64,000 nucleotides of DNA from Mallotus nudiflorus (GCA_947683625.1 CANTUR010000128.1:1245001-1309000); one strand, 5' to 3'; positions 44,226 through 57,694 are shown, numbered from the stretch's first letter. Notes: generated by a model from the letters alone, not told the origin. Program-made: numbers and translations.

Positions 44226-46329
44226 AATTGAGTGGAAGACTTGACTTATATAATATAATCTACCACTAGTTAAGAGTGAGTAACAAAAATAACCAAAAAT
44301 TAAAAATTAAACTAAACTAATAGGTTCACTTTGATGCAATTTGTATCGTTAAAAATATTTCTAATAATTATTTCTGTCGATGGAGGGATGCAGGTGGCAT
44401 GGCCATAATAGAAAAGTTAGAGGTCCACAGCTTAGAGAAAAGTAATGACGTGTCAGTTTAGTCAATAGCTAATATGTCACGTGTCAACTCATGACAGACC
44501 GAATTTTTCATATACCATCAAGTGACAAAACTTATGCTTCATTCTTTTTGTGGTCATTTTAATATTCTTCACTCTCGGCTTGTGGTACAACAAGACAATA
44601 AGAAATTTTGCTTTGGGCCTTACTAATTCTAGAAATATTTTTTGAAATAGAAAAAAAATATTCATTTAGTATAAAATTGAGTAACGATGCAAGTCAGTAC
44701 AAAACAGGCCGACTTTGAACACAAGGGATAGGCATAATAATTGCCACATACAAGAAAGTAAATGGTGAGAATATGACGTGGAATTTTTGCATCTATTTTT
44801 TTTTTTTAAATTATACAAAACACAAATCAGACTCATATTAGATTAGAAATGAACTCCAAATAATTATTTCTCTCTAAAGTTATTAAAATGTAAAATTTGA
44901 ATTTTATAATTCATTAATTTGTGAAATTAGTGTAAATTACTATACAGATAGAGATCCTAATCCTTTAACAAACATTCAGTATTTTTCACTAACAAAAGGT
45001 CCTAAAAAAAACAAACGAACAACTTATTATCTGATATCTACCAAGTTACTTGCTCAAAAAAGTCATAGTGGTCATTTATTTAAAATATAATATATTCATT
45101 AAAAATAAAATAAAATAAAAATGCAAAAATTATAGTTGTAACATCTTGTTTATTTATTTATTTTTACTATTGCAGAGTGTTATGTCCTTATATAATTAGC
45201 GGTTATATACCAATAATTATTTAGATCAACTAATAAAAAGTTATTTTTGCTTAAGTTAAATCTTAGATTCGAGTTCTACTTGCATTAAATTAGTTGTTAA
45301 ATTTTTTTTGCCATATTTATGATTTTATTCATGTTGAACTGAATTAATTAGAATCCAATAAATTTTAAATATCAATAATTTTAAAAAAATAATTAGTGGC
45401 TATAAATTGTTTCAATCTAAAAAAATAAAAATATCACATTTGGCTTCTGATAATAACTTTTTTTTAGGTAAAATAACAATACAAATTGTCTCAACATAAT
45501 AGTTAGGTCAAATAAAAATATGACCTAAATACCGATAAAATTAATAAAGGCAGAATTAGAACCCTATACTTTAAAATACCTTTAAAAAGAAGTTACCTCA
45601 AACTTTAGATAATGAATTTTATAGATGAAATTTAGATAATTTTTTTTTTTGCATATAATGTTTTTAATGTTCAATATTTTGGACTATAAGTCAAGTGATC
45701 TTATAAAAAAATAAAATTCTCTCAATATTTATTTTCTTTATATATAAAACTTAAATTTATTTTTTTTTTAAAAAATTTAAACTTATTACTATTTTAACCA
45801 GCTGCTGTGAAATTTGGATAAATTTCCTATAATTCTGCACCTGTAGACCTATGTACTGATATAAATTTTTTCAGAAGATCAACACACAAATTTATTTTTA
45901 ATTTAGAATCTATGTTTTGTTGTAAAAAATATACATTTTATTATAATTTTTAATAAAAACCATGAAAATAAATATTTTTTTTTGAGGTACTCCATGAAAG
46001 TAAATATAAAATCTTTAAAAATATCATTATTTTACTGAATTTTTAAAACTTTTCACAAATGAAAGTCTATTAATTTTTAAATGGATAATTAACAAGTCAT
46101 GATTTATTTTTATAATTTTTTAGCATTAAAGAGGAAATTTTAATTATTGGTGAGATTTAGAGGATGATGAAAATTGAAACTTTCATGTGAGAATGGTGGT
46201 ATACATAATTTTGTCAATTTAGTACTTTATCATAATTTTAAATTAAAATTATTTTTTAAAGTAAAAATTTGAAATCCGGAAATCAGATAATGCACCTAAA
46301 AATTTCAAATAGATTGACACAATATTAGC
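44226..46329. other. AT-rich intergenic DNA, starting with the right part of the split tandem repeat
   Basis: 44226-44280 continues the 80-95 bp repeat seen at 36583-36916. The rest has long A and T runs and no recognised gene. Confidence 0.5.
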
Positions 46330-46960
46330 ATTTTACATCACGCATGGAAAGAATGTAAAAGTAACAAACAAACAAAAAGACAACAGCCTTTCAATAGCCT
46401 AACATGACTAGACAAATCTGTAATCAACTCTACGGCTATAGTCATCACAAATTGCAGGATTACAAAAATCAGGAGCTGAGTCCCACCAGAGGAAAGAAGT
46501 AGCCAAAACGCCATGTTTAGCCAATGCATTTGCAGCAGAATTTTCCTCTCGGAAAACATGAGAAATACGAAAGTTCATTTACGCAACAAAGGACAAACAT
46601 TGAGACCATTGACGTTTGAGCACCCAAGGAACCTTTAAAGATTTGATCTTGAAAAACTGAACCACATACATAGAGTCGCACTCTAATCAGAGGGAGTGCC
46701 AACCCCGCTGCCAAGCAATTTGAACCGCTTTAATTGCTGCAAGAAGCTCAGCAATGAAAGCGAAAGTAAAACCTGAGCTAATCGCGACGCGAACGCACCT
46801 CTAGGCAAGCCTCGGGAAGTTTGGAAAATGCCACCCGAACCAGCTGCACCCGAAGATCCCAAGACGGAACCGTCTGTGTTTACTTTAATCCATTTAAGTT
46901 AAGGAGAGCGCCAAACCGCAATAACAATCAAAGGAGCTTTACCATGGATGCCTCGAACTC
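46330..46960 (-). mobile_element. LINE C fragment with RNase H domain
   Basis: On the minus strand, across broken frames, WIKVNTDGSVLGSSGAAGSG is followed by an AELLAAIKAVQIAW-like run and ECDSMYVVQFFKIKSL. FREENSAANALAKHG comes next. This is the RNase H module of plant LINEs, with the first D, the E and DS motifs visible. It is one coding tail only; RT is absent. I could not define a poly(A) tail or target duplication. Confidence 0.8.
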
Positions 46961-47970
46961 TCAATAAATTGAGAGTGAGCATCTCTACGATAGAATTAAA
47001 ATTATGAAAGTTAATGTAAGATCTCTTACGATTTTTTTGATCACAAGTGAATATCTATTAATGATTATTTTTTTGCAACGAATATCTATTAATTATTAAT
47101 GGATATTTAATTAATCATGACTTATTTTTGTAATTTTTTGTATTATCAAAGAAATTTAATCAATGATAAAAAATTAAATTTTTTTAGTAAAGTTTTAAAT
47201 TTAAATTTTATATATGAAAAAAGTAAATACTGAAAGAATTTTATTCTTTGTATGAGTTCATTTAATTTGATTCGAATTAATTGAAATCTTTATATCTACT
47301 AAATATTGAAAAATAATAATTAAAAAAAATTAAATTACTAGCAATATTTGAAATTTGATAATAATTAATTGAAAATTTTACATAAATCGATTTATTATCA
47401 CAATTGTAAAACAACTGAAATGGATAAAATTTTCCACAATGTTGAATTTTAACCTATTTGGTAGACTTTTAGAAGAAGAATGAGCATGTAATCCAGATGC
47501 TATAGTCTGAGTGGTTTACACCGGGCATAGTGTCATGCCTGACGAGTTCGGTTCTTATGCTCTATAATTGTACCTCATTGCACCTCTTTCATTCGACAAA
47601 TACTTGCCCCTTTTTTTTAGAGCTTTTGGAAAAGAATGATTAGATTCAGATGAATAGTAGAAATATCAAATCAACTATGGGTATAATTTTGTTCATTCAT
47701 ATATCAACCAGAAACGTTTTAAGTTCAATTAGAATTCAATAAATTTTGAATATTTATTTAATTTAAAAAAAATTACCAATTGTTGTTCCCATATGTATGA
47801 CATGCGGAATTTTAAAGTCAACTATTTTCAGGAATAAGCTGAATTATCAAGAGACAATCTATTTAAACTAATTTTTTTTTTTGGAGTTTAAACACATATT
47901 TGCTTACGTGAGATTATCCAGGATTCTTGCTTACTTGTGTAAGTATGGCAGCATCTTCGTCTACCTCTAG
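46961..47970. other. AT-rich DNA upstream of the receptor-like pseudogene
   Basis: No gene is supported except a possible SINE head (listed next). Confidence 0.45.
47490..47625 (+). mobile_element. Possible tRNA-derived SINE head
   Basis: TATAGTCTGAGTGGTT resembles a pol III A box. About 40 bp later, GAGTTCGGTTC resembles a B box, and a T8 run lies at about 47614. The pattern is weak and both boxes deviate from consensus. Confidence 0.25.
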
Positions 47971-49634
47971 ATGTTTGCAATTTCCATTCTTCTTTTCTTG
48001 GCTGCTGCATACCTGTTACTCTTCTTTCATACAGTAGCTACTTTGCCATGACCAAGAGAGTTCTTCCTTGTTGCAATTCAAAGAAAGCCTTGTCTTCGAC
48101 CAGTTGGCTTGTTCTTCTGTTGATTATACTAACATCTTGATGCGGACTAGACAACCTTGGCGTATTTGAAAAGTTTAGATTTTAGGAAGAAAGTCAAGAT
48201 GCACAGTCAGCCTTTAGGTGACTTTAACTTTTAGGTCCGATTGAACTAGAAGGCTTATAATATATCAAATTGAAGTTGATTCAGAACTCCATAATAGAAA
48301 CTATAGTTGTCCTTGTCGCATGACAACTTCAAGCGCAAAATCCATCATTTAAGGCCTCAAATTTTAGTTTGAAGTTTTATGTTTTTTTAGATGTTTTTGT
48401 TGGGTTTTTTTTCCCTTTTCTTTTTAGTGTTTTTCCCAAAAAGTATTTTTATGTTGTTGACATTTTTTGAATTTGATAATCAAAGTTCTAATTTTCTTCC
48501 AATTTCGGTATTCCTTGTGAATTAACAACATTGATGCCTTTTATTTTGGCATTCTTTTAAATTAATAGATAAAAGAAGGTTGTTTGACGGTCAATCATGC
48601 GAAATTCAATGGTAAATGACATTTATCCTTTATTATATACCTTATGCTATGTCAAATCTTCTCTTGTAGTCTTCAAAATGATTGTTGCTCATGGGATAGT
48701 GTTGAGTGCGACAAGAATACCGGCCATGTCATTGGTCTTGACCTTGCAAGTAGTTGTCTGTATGGTTTCATAAACTCTAACATCACCCTCTTTTGCCTTG
48801 TTCATCTCACAAGTCTTAAACTTGCCAATAATAACTTCAATTTTTCTATAATTCCTCCTGAAATTAATAACCTTTCAATTTTTTTACATATTTAAATCTC
48901 GCTAACTCTTTTTTTCTGGCCAAATTCCATAAGAAATATTAGCGCTTTCCAATTTGATTTCCCTTGACCTCTCAGATAATCCATTATTGATGCCTCAGAA
49001 GCCTAGTCTAAGAGATCTAGTTGAAATATTTACCAATTTGAACGAACTCTATCTAAGTGGTGTCACCATTTCTTCCACTGTACCTCAAAGCTTATAAAAG
49101 TTATCTATTCTATCATCTCTCTTTCTTAGAGATTGTGAATTGCATAGACAGTTTCTTGTTAGAATCTTCCAACTACCAAACCTTTGTTTCCTTAGCCTGA
49201 GGTTAAATCCAAGTCTTACAGGGTATTTACCAGAATTTCAAGTGGATAGCCAACTTAAGATGTTGAGACTTAATGAAAAAAGTTTTTCTGGTCAGATATC
49301 GGATTCAATCAGTAACCTTAAATCACTAAACAGTTTTGCTATCACTCGATGCCACTTTTCAGGTTCAATACTAACTTTGATTGGCAAGCTTACGAAATTT
49401 GATGTCCTAGACCTTTCTTATAATAACTTCCCTGGACAGATACCCTCCTCGTTGGGTAATCTTCTCCAACTCACTTATTTGTCACTTTCTTTTAATAACG
49501 TGAATCCTAGTACTTTATTTTGGCTTCGTAACCTTACCAAGCTTCAAGTTTTGGACTTGGTTAAGACAAATTTATATGGAGAAATTCCATCTTCTCTTAC
49601 AAACCTGACACAACTCACTTTGTTACTTCTCTAG
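47971..49634 (+). pseudogene. LRR receptor-like protein (Cf/EIX-type RLP) pseudogene, truncated
   Basis: The start at 47971 gives a hydrophobic signal peptide, MFAISILLFLAAAYLLLFFH. After a frame change comes CHDQESSSLLQFKESLVFDQ, the LRR N-terminal cap. About 500 bp of foreign or intron-like sequence (48140-48645) follows. Then DCCSWDSVECDKNTGHVIGL completes the cap, and LRRs follow (LTSLKLANNNF; LDLSYNNFPGQIPSSLGNL; LQVLDLVKTNLYGEIPSSL). Several stops lie in 48895-49140. Sequence stops after about ten LRRs; the remaining LRRs, membrane segment and short tail are missing. Intact relatives are plasma-membrane immune or developmental receptors without a kinase. Confidence 0.9.
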
Positions 49635-50433
49635 TCCAATACACTTACTTGTTAGCTTTTATATTGTGGCTTTTTCCTATTTTAGGGTAAAAAGAAATTT
49701 ATTTTCTCAATTTAAGGTAGTTTTTAAAGTATTTACAAATTTAGGATAGTTTAAAAATCATTTACCAATTTAGGTAGTTTTTTTCTAGTTGGACTAACAA
49801 AAATAACTCCGCGAGCAGGAGTGGCGGAGAGCCCATTTTTGCCATCCATACTGGTGGAGATGATAGTTGATAATTTTTTTTATTAACTTCGACATCTTAG
49901 ATAGTGAAGTTCACAATTTAATTTTTTTAATTGTAAGACAACTCCGCCTTACAAAGTAGCGGAATTGTATATTCAAAGGTTTTTTTTTAAAGTGTTTTGG
50001 CCACTAAAGCAATGTCCAGTCAAGTTTTATTGCACTAAAGTTAATGCAATTGGTTGATGCATTAGATTTCATGCAAGTCCTTTCAATATGTGTCACGACC
50101 CAAAATAGGGGCATGACCAGCACTAGGGAACGAGAAGTCTTTCAAATTCGGAACACGTAGTAAGCCTTTAAAATAAAATAAAAACATGCAATAATAATAA
50201 CATAAATAAAATAACTCGTAGCGAAAATAAATCTCATAAATAAAATAAAATAATAATCCGTCAATAGATTTAAATAAACAAACTTATCTTATATATAAAT
50301 AATCTTTTAATACAAATCTTTAAAATACATATTTCATACAAGCATAATACATAAGTCTCACAACTGACTACAACTATTGCACTGTCTAGATTATAAAATA
50401 ACATCAAGTGGGCAGATTACATAGTAAAGCTAG

Positions 50434-53400
50434 TGACACGACCCAAAACAGGGGCCATGATCGGCGCTAGCGAACGGGAATTCTTTCGAATCCGAAACCC
50501 GTAGCAAGCCTAAAATAAAATAAAACATGCAATATAAATAATAACAACACATTGGAGTAAAATATTATGCAGCGGAATAAAATCATAAATATCAAAATAA
50601 TATTTTCACCAAATGAGATTAAATCAAATCCTCATCTCATATATAAATAAACTTTTAATACAAATCCAGTTCAAATATTTAAAGTACATAACTCATACCA
50701 ATATAATACAATATCTTTTTTCAATTTTTTTACAACTACTGCAGTGTCTAGATTAATAAAAATAAAACTCAAGTGAGCAGTTTACATAATGAAGCCGGGG
50801 CAGAAGAAATCCGGCGTAAGGGTCTGCTACTGAGGTCTGATGACGATGACTCTCCTGAAAAATAGTCAACGGAGGAGAGTCAGACCTCACTGAGTGAATT
50901 ACTATAATATATATACATGCATACAAAATGCCAATGCACATAATCAAAAGTATATATAATATGTATGTATACAAGAAAATACACACAGATGCAATAAAAA
51001 TCATTTTATATATTTTTATTGAAAATCACAGTTTATGAATGATCAAATAGAACCCTAGAAAATCGTAACCTCATACAGTGTTAGACAACACTCTAGCCAT
51101 ACAGGCTCACTTATTCCAATATAATCACTTGATCCATTTGGATAATAGACTGGCCCTGAGATACTAAGTCAACCGAGCTCCAGTAGTCTGATTGTCAGTG
51201 TGATTGGCCCCTAGACACTTGGTGTGATTGGCCCCTAGACACTTGGTCAACCGAGCTCTAGCAATCACACTCCCAAATCATATCTCACACATCAAATAAT
51301 CATATCCAATCAATATCCTCAAACAGGTTAGTAATATAGCCTAAATGCTATAAGCGTACCGGTACGTACTCGGTCTTAGTGCTGCCCACTAGGTAGCACG
51401 TTCTATTGATATTCTTCATTGAAATATAAAGCATACATTCATAAAAATAAATGATGCATGAATTTAAATATAATAGCAACAATAACCATATATATACTAG
51501 AAATATACCAAAAGTAAATCAGGTATATTTCGAGTATATATACATCAAATAAATCCAATATAATTGTAAAATAAACTAAATATATTCAAAAACATTTTAA
51601 ACCTAATTTATTAGCAAAACATGCATATAATTTAAAATATACCGAAAATAAACTAAAGATAAACCAAAATAAACTAAAAATAAACTTAAATACTAACTGA
51701 ATTATTTATGCATAATTAATCAAAATAAAACATACATTTCTAAATCATGCACCCTAAAGCATATATATATAGAATAGCAACTCACAATTATTGCGCTCCT
51801 CAAGATAGGTCCGATGGGCCTGGTCCACTAGACCTTGGTCTCGGTGCAACTAAACAAACAAAAATGACAGGAATCATAACAAATCTAACAGAAGTTCTAA
51901 AGACTTGATCTAAAATACTAGAGACAGAATTAGGATTAGAGCTCGACTGGACATCACGTTTTATGAGAATTCTATCAAAAATTCGGCAGAATCTCCCCTG
52001 TAAAATGGACATCTCTCTACTCAAAGAGTAGAGCCGGCCTTGCAAAAAAACACACTTCGAAAAATAAACACAAAACATAACCAAAATCCCTCGGTCGGAC
52101 CCCAAACTACAGTTTACTGATCGAGGTCCACAATTCACTGAATATACACAAAATATCAAAAATACCCTTGTATATTAAAAATAAATTTTATAAGTAGAAT
52201 TTACATAATTAACCCTAAAACACATTAAAAACCGATAAAACTCATTTATTTAGAAAAATCGTATATTATATATATAATTTGAAAATAATTCACAAAAAAT
52301 AGTTTTAATTAATTAAAAATACTAAATAATTTGTAGAAATCATTTTTATACCTTAAATAACTATTAAAACCAATTTAATTATATTTTTAGCCAATTTAGG
52401 GTAAAATTACCAAAATACCCCTATATATATATATATATATATATATACTAAAATTACTCCAAAAATTCACTGAAAATAATATAATTGCACAAAAATTAAT
52501 TTTCTCAACATATATATCAATAATATCAATAAATAAACTCAATTAACTAATTAATTTCAATTAAAAACACAATTAACCCTATTTTCTCAAAATTACATAA
52601 ACTAATTAAATTCAAAATAAATACATAAAAATTCACAAAAATTACAAATAAATTTCTATAATTCATTTCAACACCTATAATTACCATAAAACACAATTTC
52701 ATAATTTAATTAATTAATTTTAGAAAATTAGAAAATAATAATAAAATATTCAAAAATACCCAAAAATCAAAATAAATTCCAAAAATTATACAAAAATTCA
52801 CACATGTAGATTAAGCTAAGGGGAACAACATTTGTGAAGGAATTTATCATGAATCAATCAATTGAAGCTCAAAAAAATTCAAAAACCGTAATAGGCTGAA
52901 ATTGCAAAATCGAAACCTAGGCAAATATAGACTATTTTAAATTAAAAAAAGCTTGGAATCACACTCACCGGAGCTCAAGGAGAAGATAGAGACTGGCGGT
53001 GTCAAAAACGGTGGCCGGAATTGGCTTGATCGACGTTGAGAAGAGTTTCAGCTTCTCAGGCCAAAACAAGCTTCCCGACGCCGGAAACGGCTGCAACAGG
53101 TGGCGGGGAAGGCTGAGGAAGGAGGTGGCATGCCGGGAGGCACACCGACAGCAAGAGAACGGCGTGATAGATGGTGGTTGGCGATGGGAGGTGATCGGGG
53201 AAGAAGGAGGAGGAGTCGGGGGCGAAATGGTAATTTGCCAAAAATTTTTGATTTTAACACTATAATATGTATATATATATGTCCACACTATATATTATAA
53301 TAATATAAATTTCCACACATATTAAATATATACCACACACATAATTTAATATATTAAATAATTTATACACTAAAAAAATAATTAAATAATATTAAACTAA

Positions 53401-53738
53401 TAATAAATAATAAAAATTAGGGTAATTAATTAAACCCTAATTAAATTTAAATAAATACACATATATACTTTATTTTAACACTTTTAAAAATATATATGAG
53501 TTCATGCAAATTCGTAAATCTACTTAAAATAATTAACAGTAAGTTTTTTACGTGAAAATTTTCCCGAAAATAGAATTCTCGGAAAAATTTTACGTAAAGT
53601 ACTTAAAATAGCATAAAATAATTAAATAAGCGTTAATTAAATAACAAACTCATAAAATATCAATATTATATATCAAAAATTATTAACACTGCAAATCCCG
53701 ATATAGTATAAAAATGTTTAAAAACATGGGATATTACA
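50434..53738 (+). mobile_element. Inner solo LTR of the same family, nested
   Basis: It begins TGACACGACCC and ends ATGGGATATTACA. It matches the outer LTR along its length: for example 50792 onward repeats at 53739 onward with CCGGGGCAGAAGAAATCCGG. GCTAG (50429-50433) and GCCGG (53739-53743) are the likely target duplication, differing only at a CG changed to TA. Length is 3305 bp. A G+C-rich, short-ORF stretch at 52960-53250 is LTR sequence, not a gene. Confidence 0.88.
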
Positions 53739-53948
53739 GCCGGGGCAGAAGAAATCCGGCGTAAGGGTCTGCTACTGAGGCCTGAAGAAGAAAACTCTCA
53801 TGAAAAAATAGTCAATGGAGGGGAATCAGACCTCACTGAGTGAATTGTTATAATATATATACATGCATACTAAATGACAAATGCACACATTCAATAGTAT
53901 ATATAATAAATATATATACAAGCAAAATCACACATATGTATCAAAATC

Positions 53949-53949
<1 letters not shown>

Positions 53950-54014
<65 letters not shown>
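53950..54014. repeat. (TA)n microsatellite
   Basis: About 32 uninterrupted TA repeats lie in the outer LTR. The inner copy at the equivalent place has only a short AT run, so it expanded after the copies separated. Confidence 0.95.
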
Positions 54015-54015
<1 letters not shown>

Positions 54016-56992
54016 TGAAAATAACATCCGTATATGAAGGATCAAATAGAACCCTATATATATATATATACTGAAAATAACATCCGTATATGAAGGATCA
54101 AATAGAACCCTAGAAAATCGCAACCTCAAACAGTAGACTCACTTATTCCAAATAAATTCACTTGTTCCTTTTGGACAGTAGACTGACCTTAAGACACTAA
54201 GTCAACTGAGCTCCAACAGTTTGACTGTCAATGTGATTAGCCTCGAGACACTTGGTCAACCGAGCTCTAGCAATCTCACTCTCAAATCACATCTCACATC
54301 ATATAAATCAATCCGATCATAATCCACAAATAGGTTAGTAATATAGCCTAAAATCTATCGTCGTACCGGTACGTACTTGATTCTAGTGCTACCCACTAGG
54401 TAGCACGTTTTATTGATATCCTTCATTTAAAAATAAATTCATACATTCATAAAATAAATGATACATGACATGAATTAAAGTAATGATATAAACCATATAT
54501 ATACTAGAAATATACAAAAAATAAGCCAAGTATATTTCCAGTATATATACGTCAAATAAATTCAATTTAATTATAAAATAAACTTTAAATATACTTAAAA
54601 ATATTTTAAGGATAATTCATTAATAAAACATGGATATAATTTAAAATATACCAAGGACATACCAAAATATACCAAAAATAAACCTAAGCAATAATTAACC
54701 CATTTATGCATAATTTATAAAATAAATCATACATTTCTTAAACATGCAATCCTAATACAAGTATATATAGAATAACAACTCAATGTAATTGTGCTCCTCG
54801 AGACGGGTTCGACGGGTCTGGTCCACTAGACCTCGGTCTCGGTGCAACTAAACAAACAAATGATAATACGAAATTAGAATAAATCTATCGAAATCCCTAG
54901 AGACTCAATTTAAGAATATCAGACACAAAATCAGAATAGGAATTCGATAGGATATCATGTTTTACGAGAATAGGAATTCGGTAGAACCTTCCCTGTAAAA
55001 CGGACATCTCTCTACTCAAAGAGTAGAGCAGGTCCTACAACGAAACACACTTCGAATAAAAACAATCACAAAATCCCTCGGTCGGACTCCCAAACTACAA
55101 TTCTACTGACCGAGGTTCATAATTCACGAGATAAACACAGAACACATTGAAATGTTAAAAATACCAAAAATACCCTTTAATACTCAAAATATAGCAAATT
55201 AGAAATTCAAACGCTAAAAATAATTATTTTACCGATAAATACATAAAAACCCTAATTTTAATAAAATATTATTAAAAATTCAATAATTCTCAATAAATTC
55301 ATAAATATTAGCCAAAATACATTTTATAAATCCAAATTACATAATTAGCCCTAAAACATATTAAAAATCGATAAAAACTCATTTATTTAGAAAAATAGTA
55401 TATTATATATAATTTGAAAATAATTTATGAAAAATAGTTTTAATTAGTTAAAAATACTAAATAATTTGTAGAAATCATTTTTATATCTCAAATAACTATT
55501 AAAACCAATTTAATTATATTTTAAGCCAATTTAGTGTCAAATTACTAAAATACCCCTACTATATATAAATTCACTATAAATATTCAAAAATTCACCAAAA
55601 ATAATATAATTACTCAAAAATTAATTTCTCAACATATAATTCAAATAAATTCATAGTTATACTCAATTAACCAATTAATTTCAATAAAACACATAATTAA
55701 CCTAATTTTCCAAAAATCACATAAACTAAATAAATTCATAATAATTATATAAAAATCATAAAAATTACAAATAAATTTCTAAAATGCATTTCAACACCTA
55801 TAAACACCATAAATCACAATTTCATAATTTAATTAATTAATTTACGAAAATTAGAAAATATTAATAAAATAATCAAAAATTCCCAAAAATCAAAATCATT
55901 CCCAAAAATTCCACAAAAATTCACAGAGGTAGATTAAGCTAAGGGGAACAATATTTTTTAAGGAAATTTTCATGAATCACAAGGAAAAAGCTCAAAAAAA
56001 ATCAAAAAATAAAAAATGGCCGAAATGAAGAAATCGAAAAACAGCAAAAATGGAGAAGTTAGAGCTCAAACCGAAGCTTGGATCGAGTTTATTGGAGCTT
56101 GAGGAGCTAAGGGACACCGGAATCGTGAAGAATGATGGCTGGAGGAAGGAGAACAAAGTTGAAGATGAGTTCCGAGTTTTCGACCAAAATCAAGCCAAAC
56201 AGTGCTAGAGAAGGAGGCTAGGGGCAGCGGAGCAAGTTGAAAGGGAAAGTGGCAAGTCGGGAAGCACACCAATGGGGAGAAAATGGCGTGACAGATGCTG
56301 GAATGGGGAAAGGGGTGATCGGGAAGATGGTGATGCTGAAGATGGCAATCTTGTAAATATTGAGATTTTAGTTTTAGGTAAATATATTATATGTATATAT
56401 GTATATATATATCTATACTTTATATTATTTTAATATATAATATTATATGCACGATAAATATTCACCATACACATATTTAATAATATATATATATACATAT
56501 ACATATATATACACATTTAATTAATATTAAAACTATAAAATATAATTTAATTTAATTAAAATAAACCCTAATTTTAATTTAAATGTACATATATGCATGT
56601 ATATGTATATATTTTTATTCCACACTTAAAAATCATGCATGGACTCATGCAAAATCATAAAACCGTCTAAAATAATTAATATTTATTTATTTACGTTTTA
56701 ATTTCCTCGAAAATAAAAATCTCGGGAAAATTTTACGTAAAAGACTTAAAATAATTAAAAAATGACTTTAATAAATAACAAACTAATTAAATAATAAAAA
56801 AAATATATAAAAATTATTAACACTGCATATCCCGATGCAATTTAAAATTATTTAAAAACCCGGGATATTACAATATGTATTCATGCAAATGAAGGTAATA
56901 GTTAGTTAATTATTAGCTAATAATTAAGTCATCATGCTAATAATTTAAAATAAAAAATAAAAAGAAAATTAGGCCATACACTGCATTCATGC

Positions 56993-56993
<1 letters not shown>

Positions 56994-57049
<56 letters not shown>

Positions 57050-57050
57050 T

Positions 57051-57113
<63 letters not shown>
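56994..57113. repeat. Composite (AAT)n / (ATT)n palindromic microsatellite
   Basis: About 18 AAT units run into about 18 ATT units around a short centre near 57050-57060, so the two halves are complementary and could fold into a hairpin of about 50 bp. Confidence 0.95.
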
Positions 57114-57694
57114 GTTAATAATGTTAAAATTAAAAAAAATCATAATATTATTATTCAATTGTTTTTTCAATATATGTAATATATAGTTCATTAATTTTAT
57201 ACAATGTATAATGAACAAAATACATATATGAATTGCTAACACATTATTTTTGATATATAAAAACATAAAAAAATCTAACTATATTTAGTGAAATTATTAA
57301 TTAACTTAATATTATACAATACATATTGGCCTGAAATGGCCATTTGATCTTCCAAGAATGAATTTTACCAAACTAAAATTTCAATTTCCCATGCAAAAAT
57401 TGGGCAAACACATTAGAGACAATTCATGCAAATGATTGTTCAAATTAATTCATGCAAATGGCACATGTTAGCTAAAAAACAAAGAAATGTATTTGCTCTA
57501 AAACAAACAAAAGTGGCCGGCCTACAAAATTTAAAAAAAATTTTGAATTGACATTAGCGGAGTTGTCTTTAAAAATAAAAAAAATTACAAAAAGCATTGA
57601 CTTCTTACATTTGTCTCGTGCTAACAGAACTCCGCCATCTCCATCTATCACGCATAATCTCACATAACCTGAAATGAACATTTAAACCAACCAT

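Larger units (their letters stand above)
50091..56872 (+). mobile_element. Outer solo LTR, perfect 5-bp target duplication
   Basis: It begins TGTCACGACCC and ends GGGATATTACA. ATATG flanks it at 50086-50090 and 56873-56877. Its body is 50091-50433 plus 53739-56872, about 3.5 kb, interrupted by an inner copy. No coding or second LTR was found. Such long LTRs with TGTCACGACCC starts are typical of some plant Ty3/gypsy elements; Tekay/Del is a guess. Confidence 0.9.
49660..57689. mobile_element. Remnant TIR element with matching inverted arms, split by solo LTRs
   Basis: AAGACAACTCCGC at 49935-49947 is the exact reverse complement of GCGGAGTTGTCTT at 57557-57569. Sequence on either side also matches in inverted orientation (about 49790-50010 versus 57480-57650), including a poly-T tract and a GGCC-containing end. 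The arms would belong to one element about 1.2 kb long before insertion of the solo LTRs at 50091-56872. No transposase is visible. It could be a Mutator-like or foldback element; ends and target duplication were not resolved. Confidence 0.5.

Noticed and set aside
52960..53300. Overlapping short frames on both strands in a G+C-rich part
   Set aside because: The sequence is LTR body, with a related part in the outer copy at about 56030-56350, and none of the frames is conserved between the two.
53840..54037. Open frame with YI repeats
   Set aside because: It is a translation of the (TA)n run.
50792..56872. Simple 3 kb tandem duplication
   Set aside because: The order of parts and the two target duplications fit a nested solo LTR better.
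56937..57266. Open frame rich in Ile/Leu and the opposite Asn-rich frame
   Set aside because: Both are translations of the AAT/ATT microsatellite.
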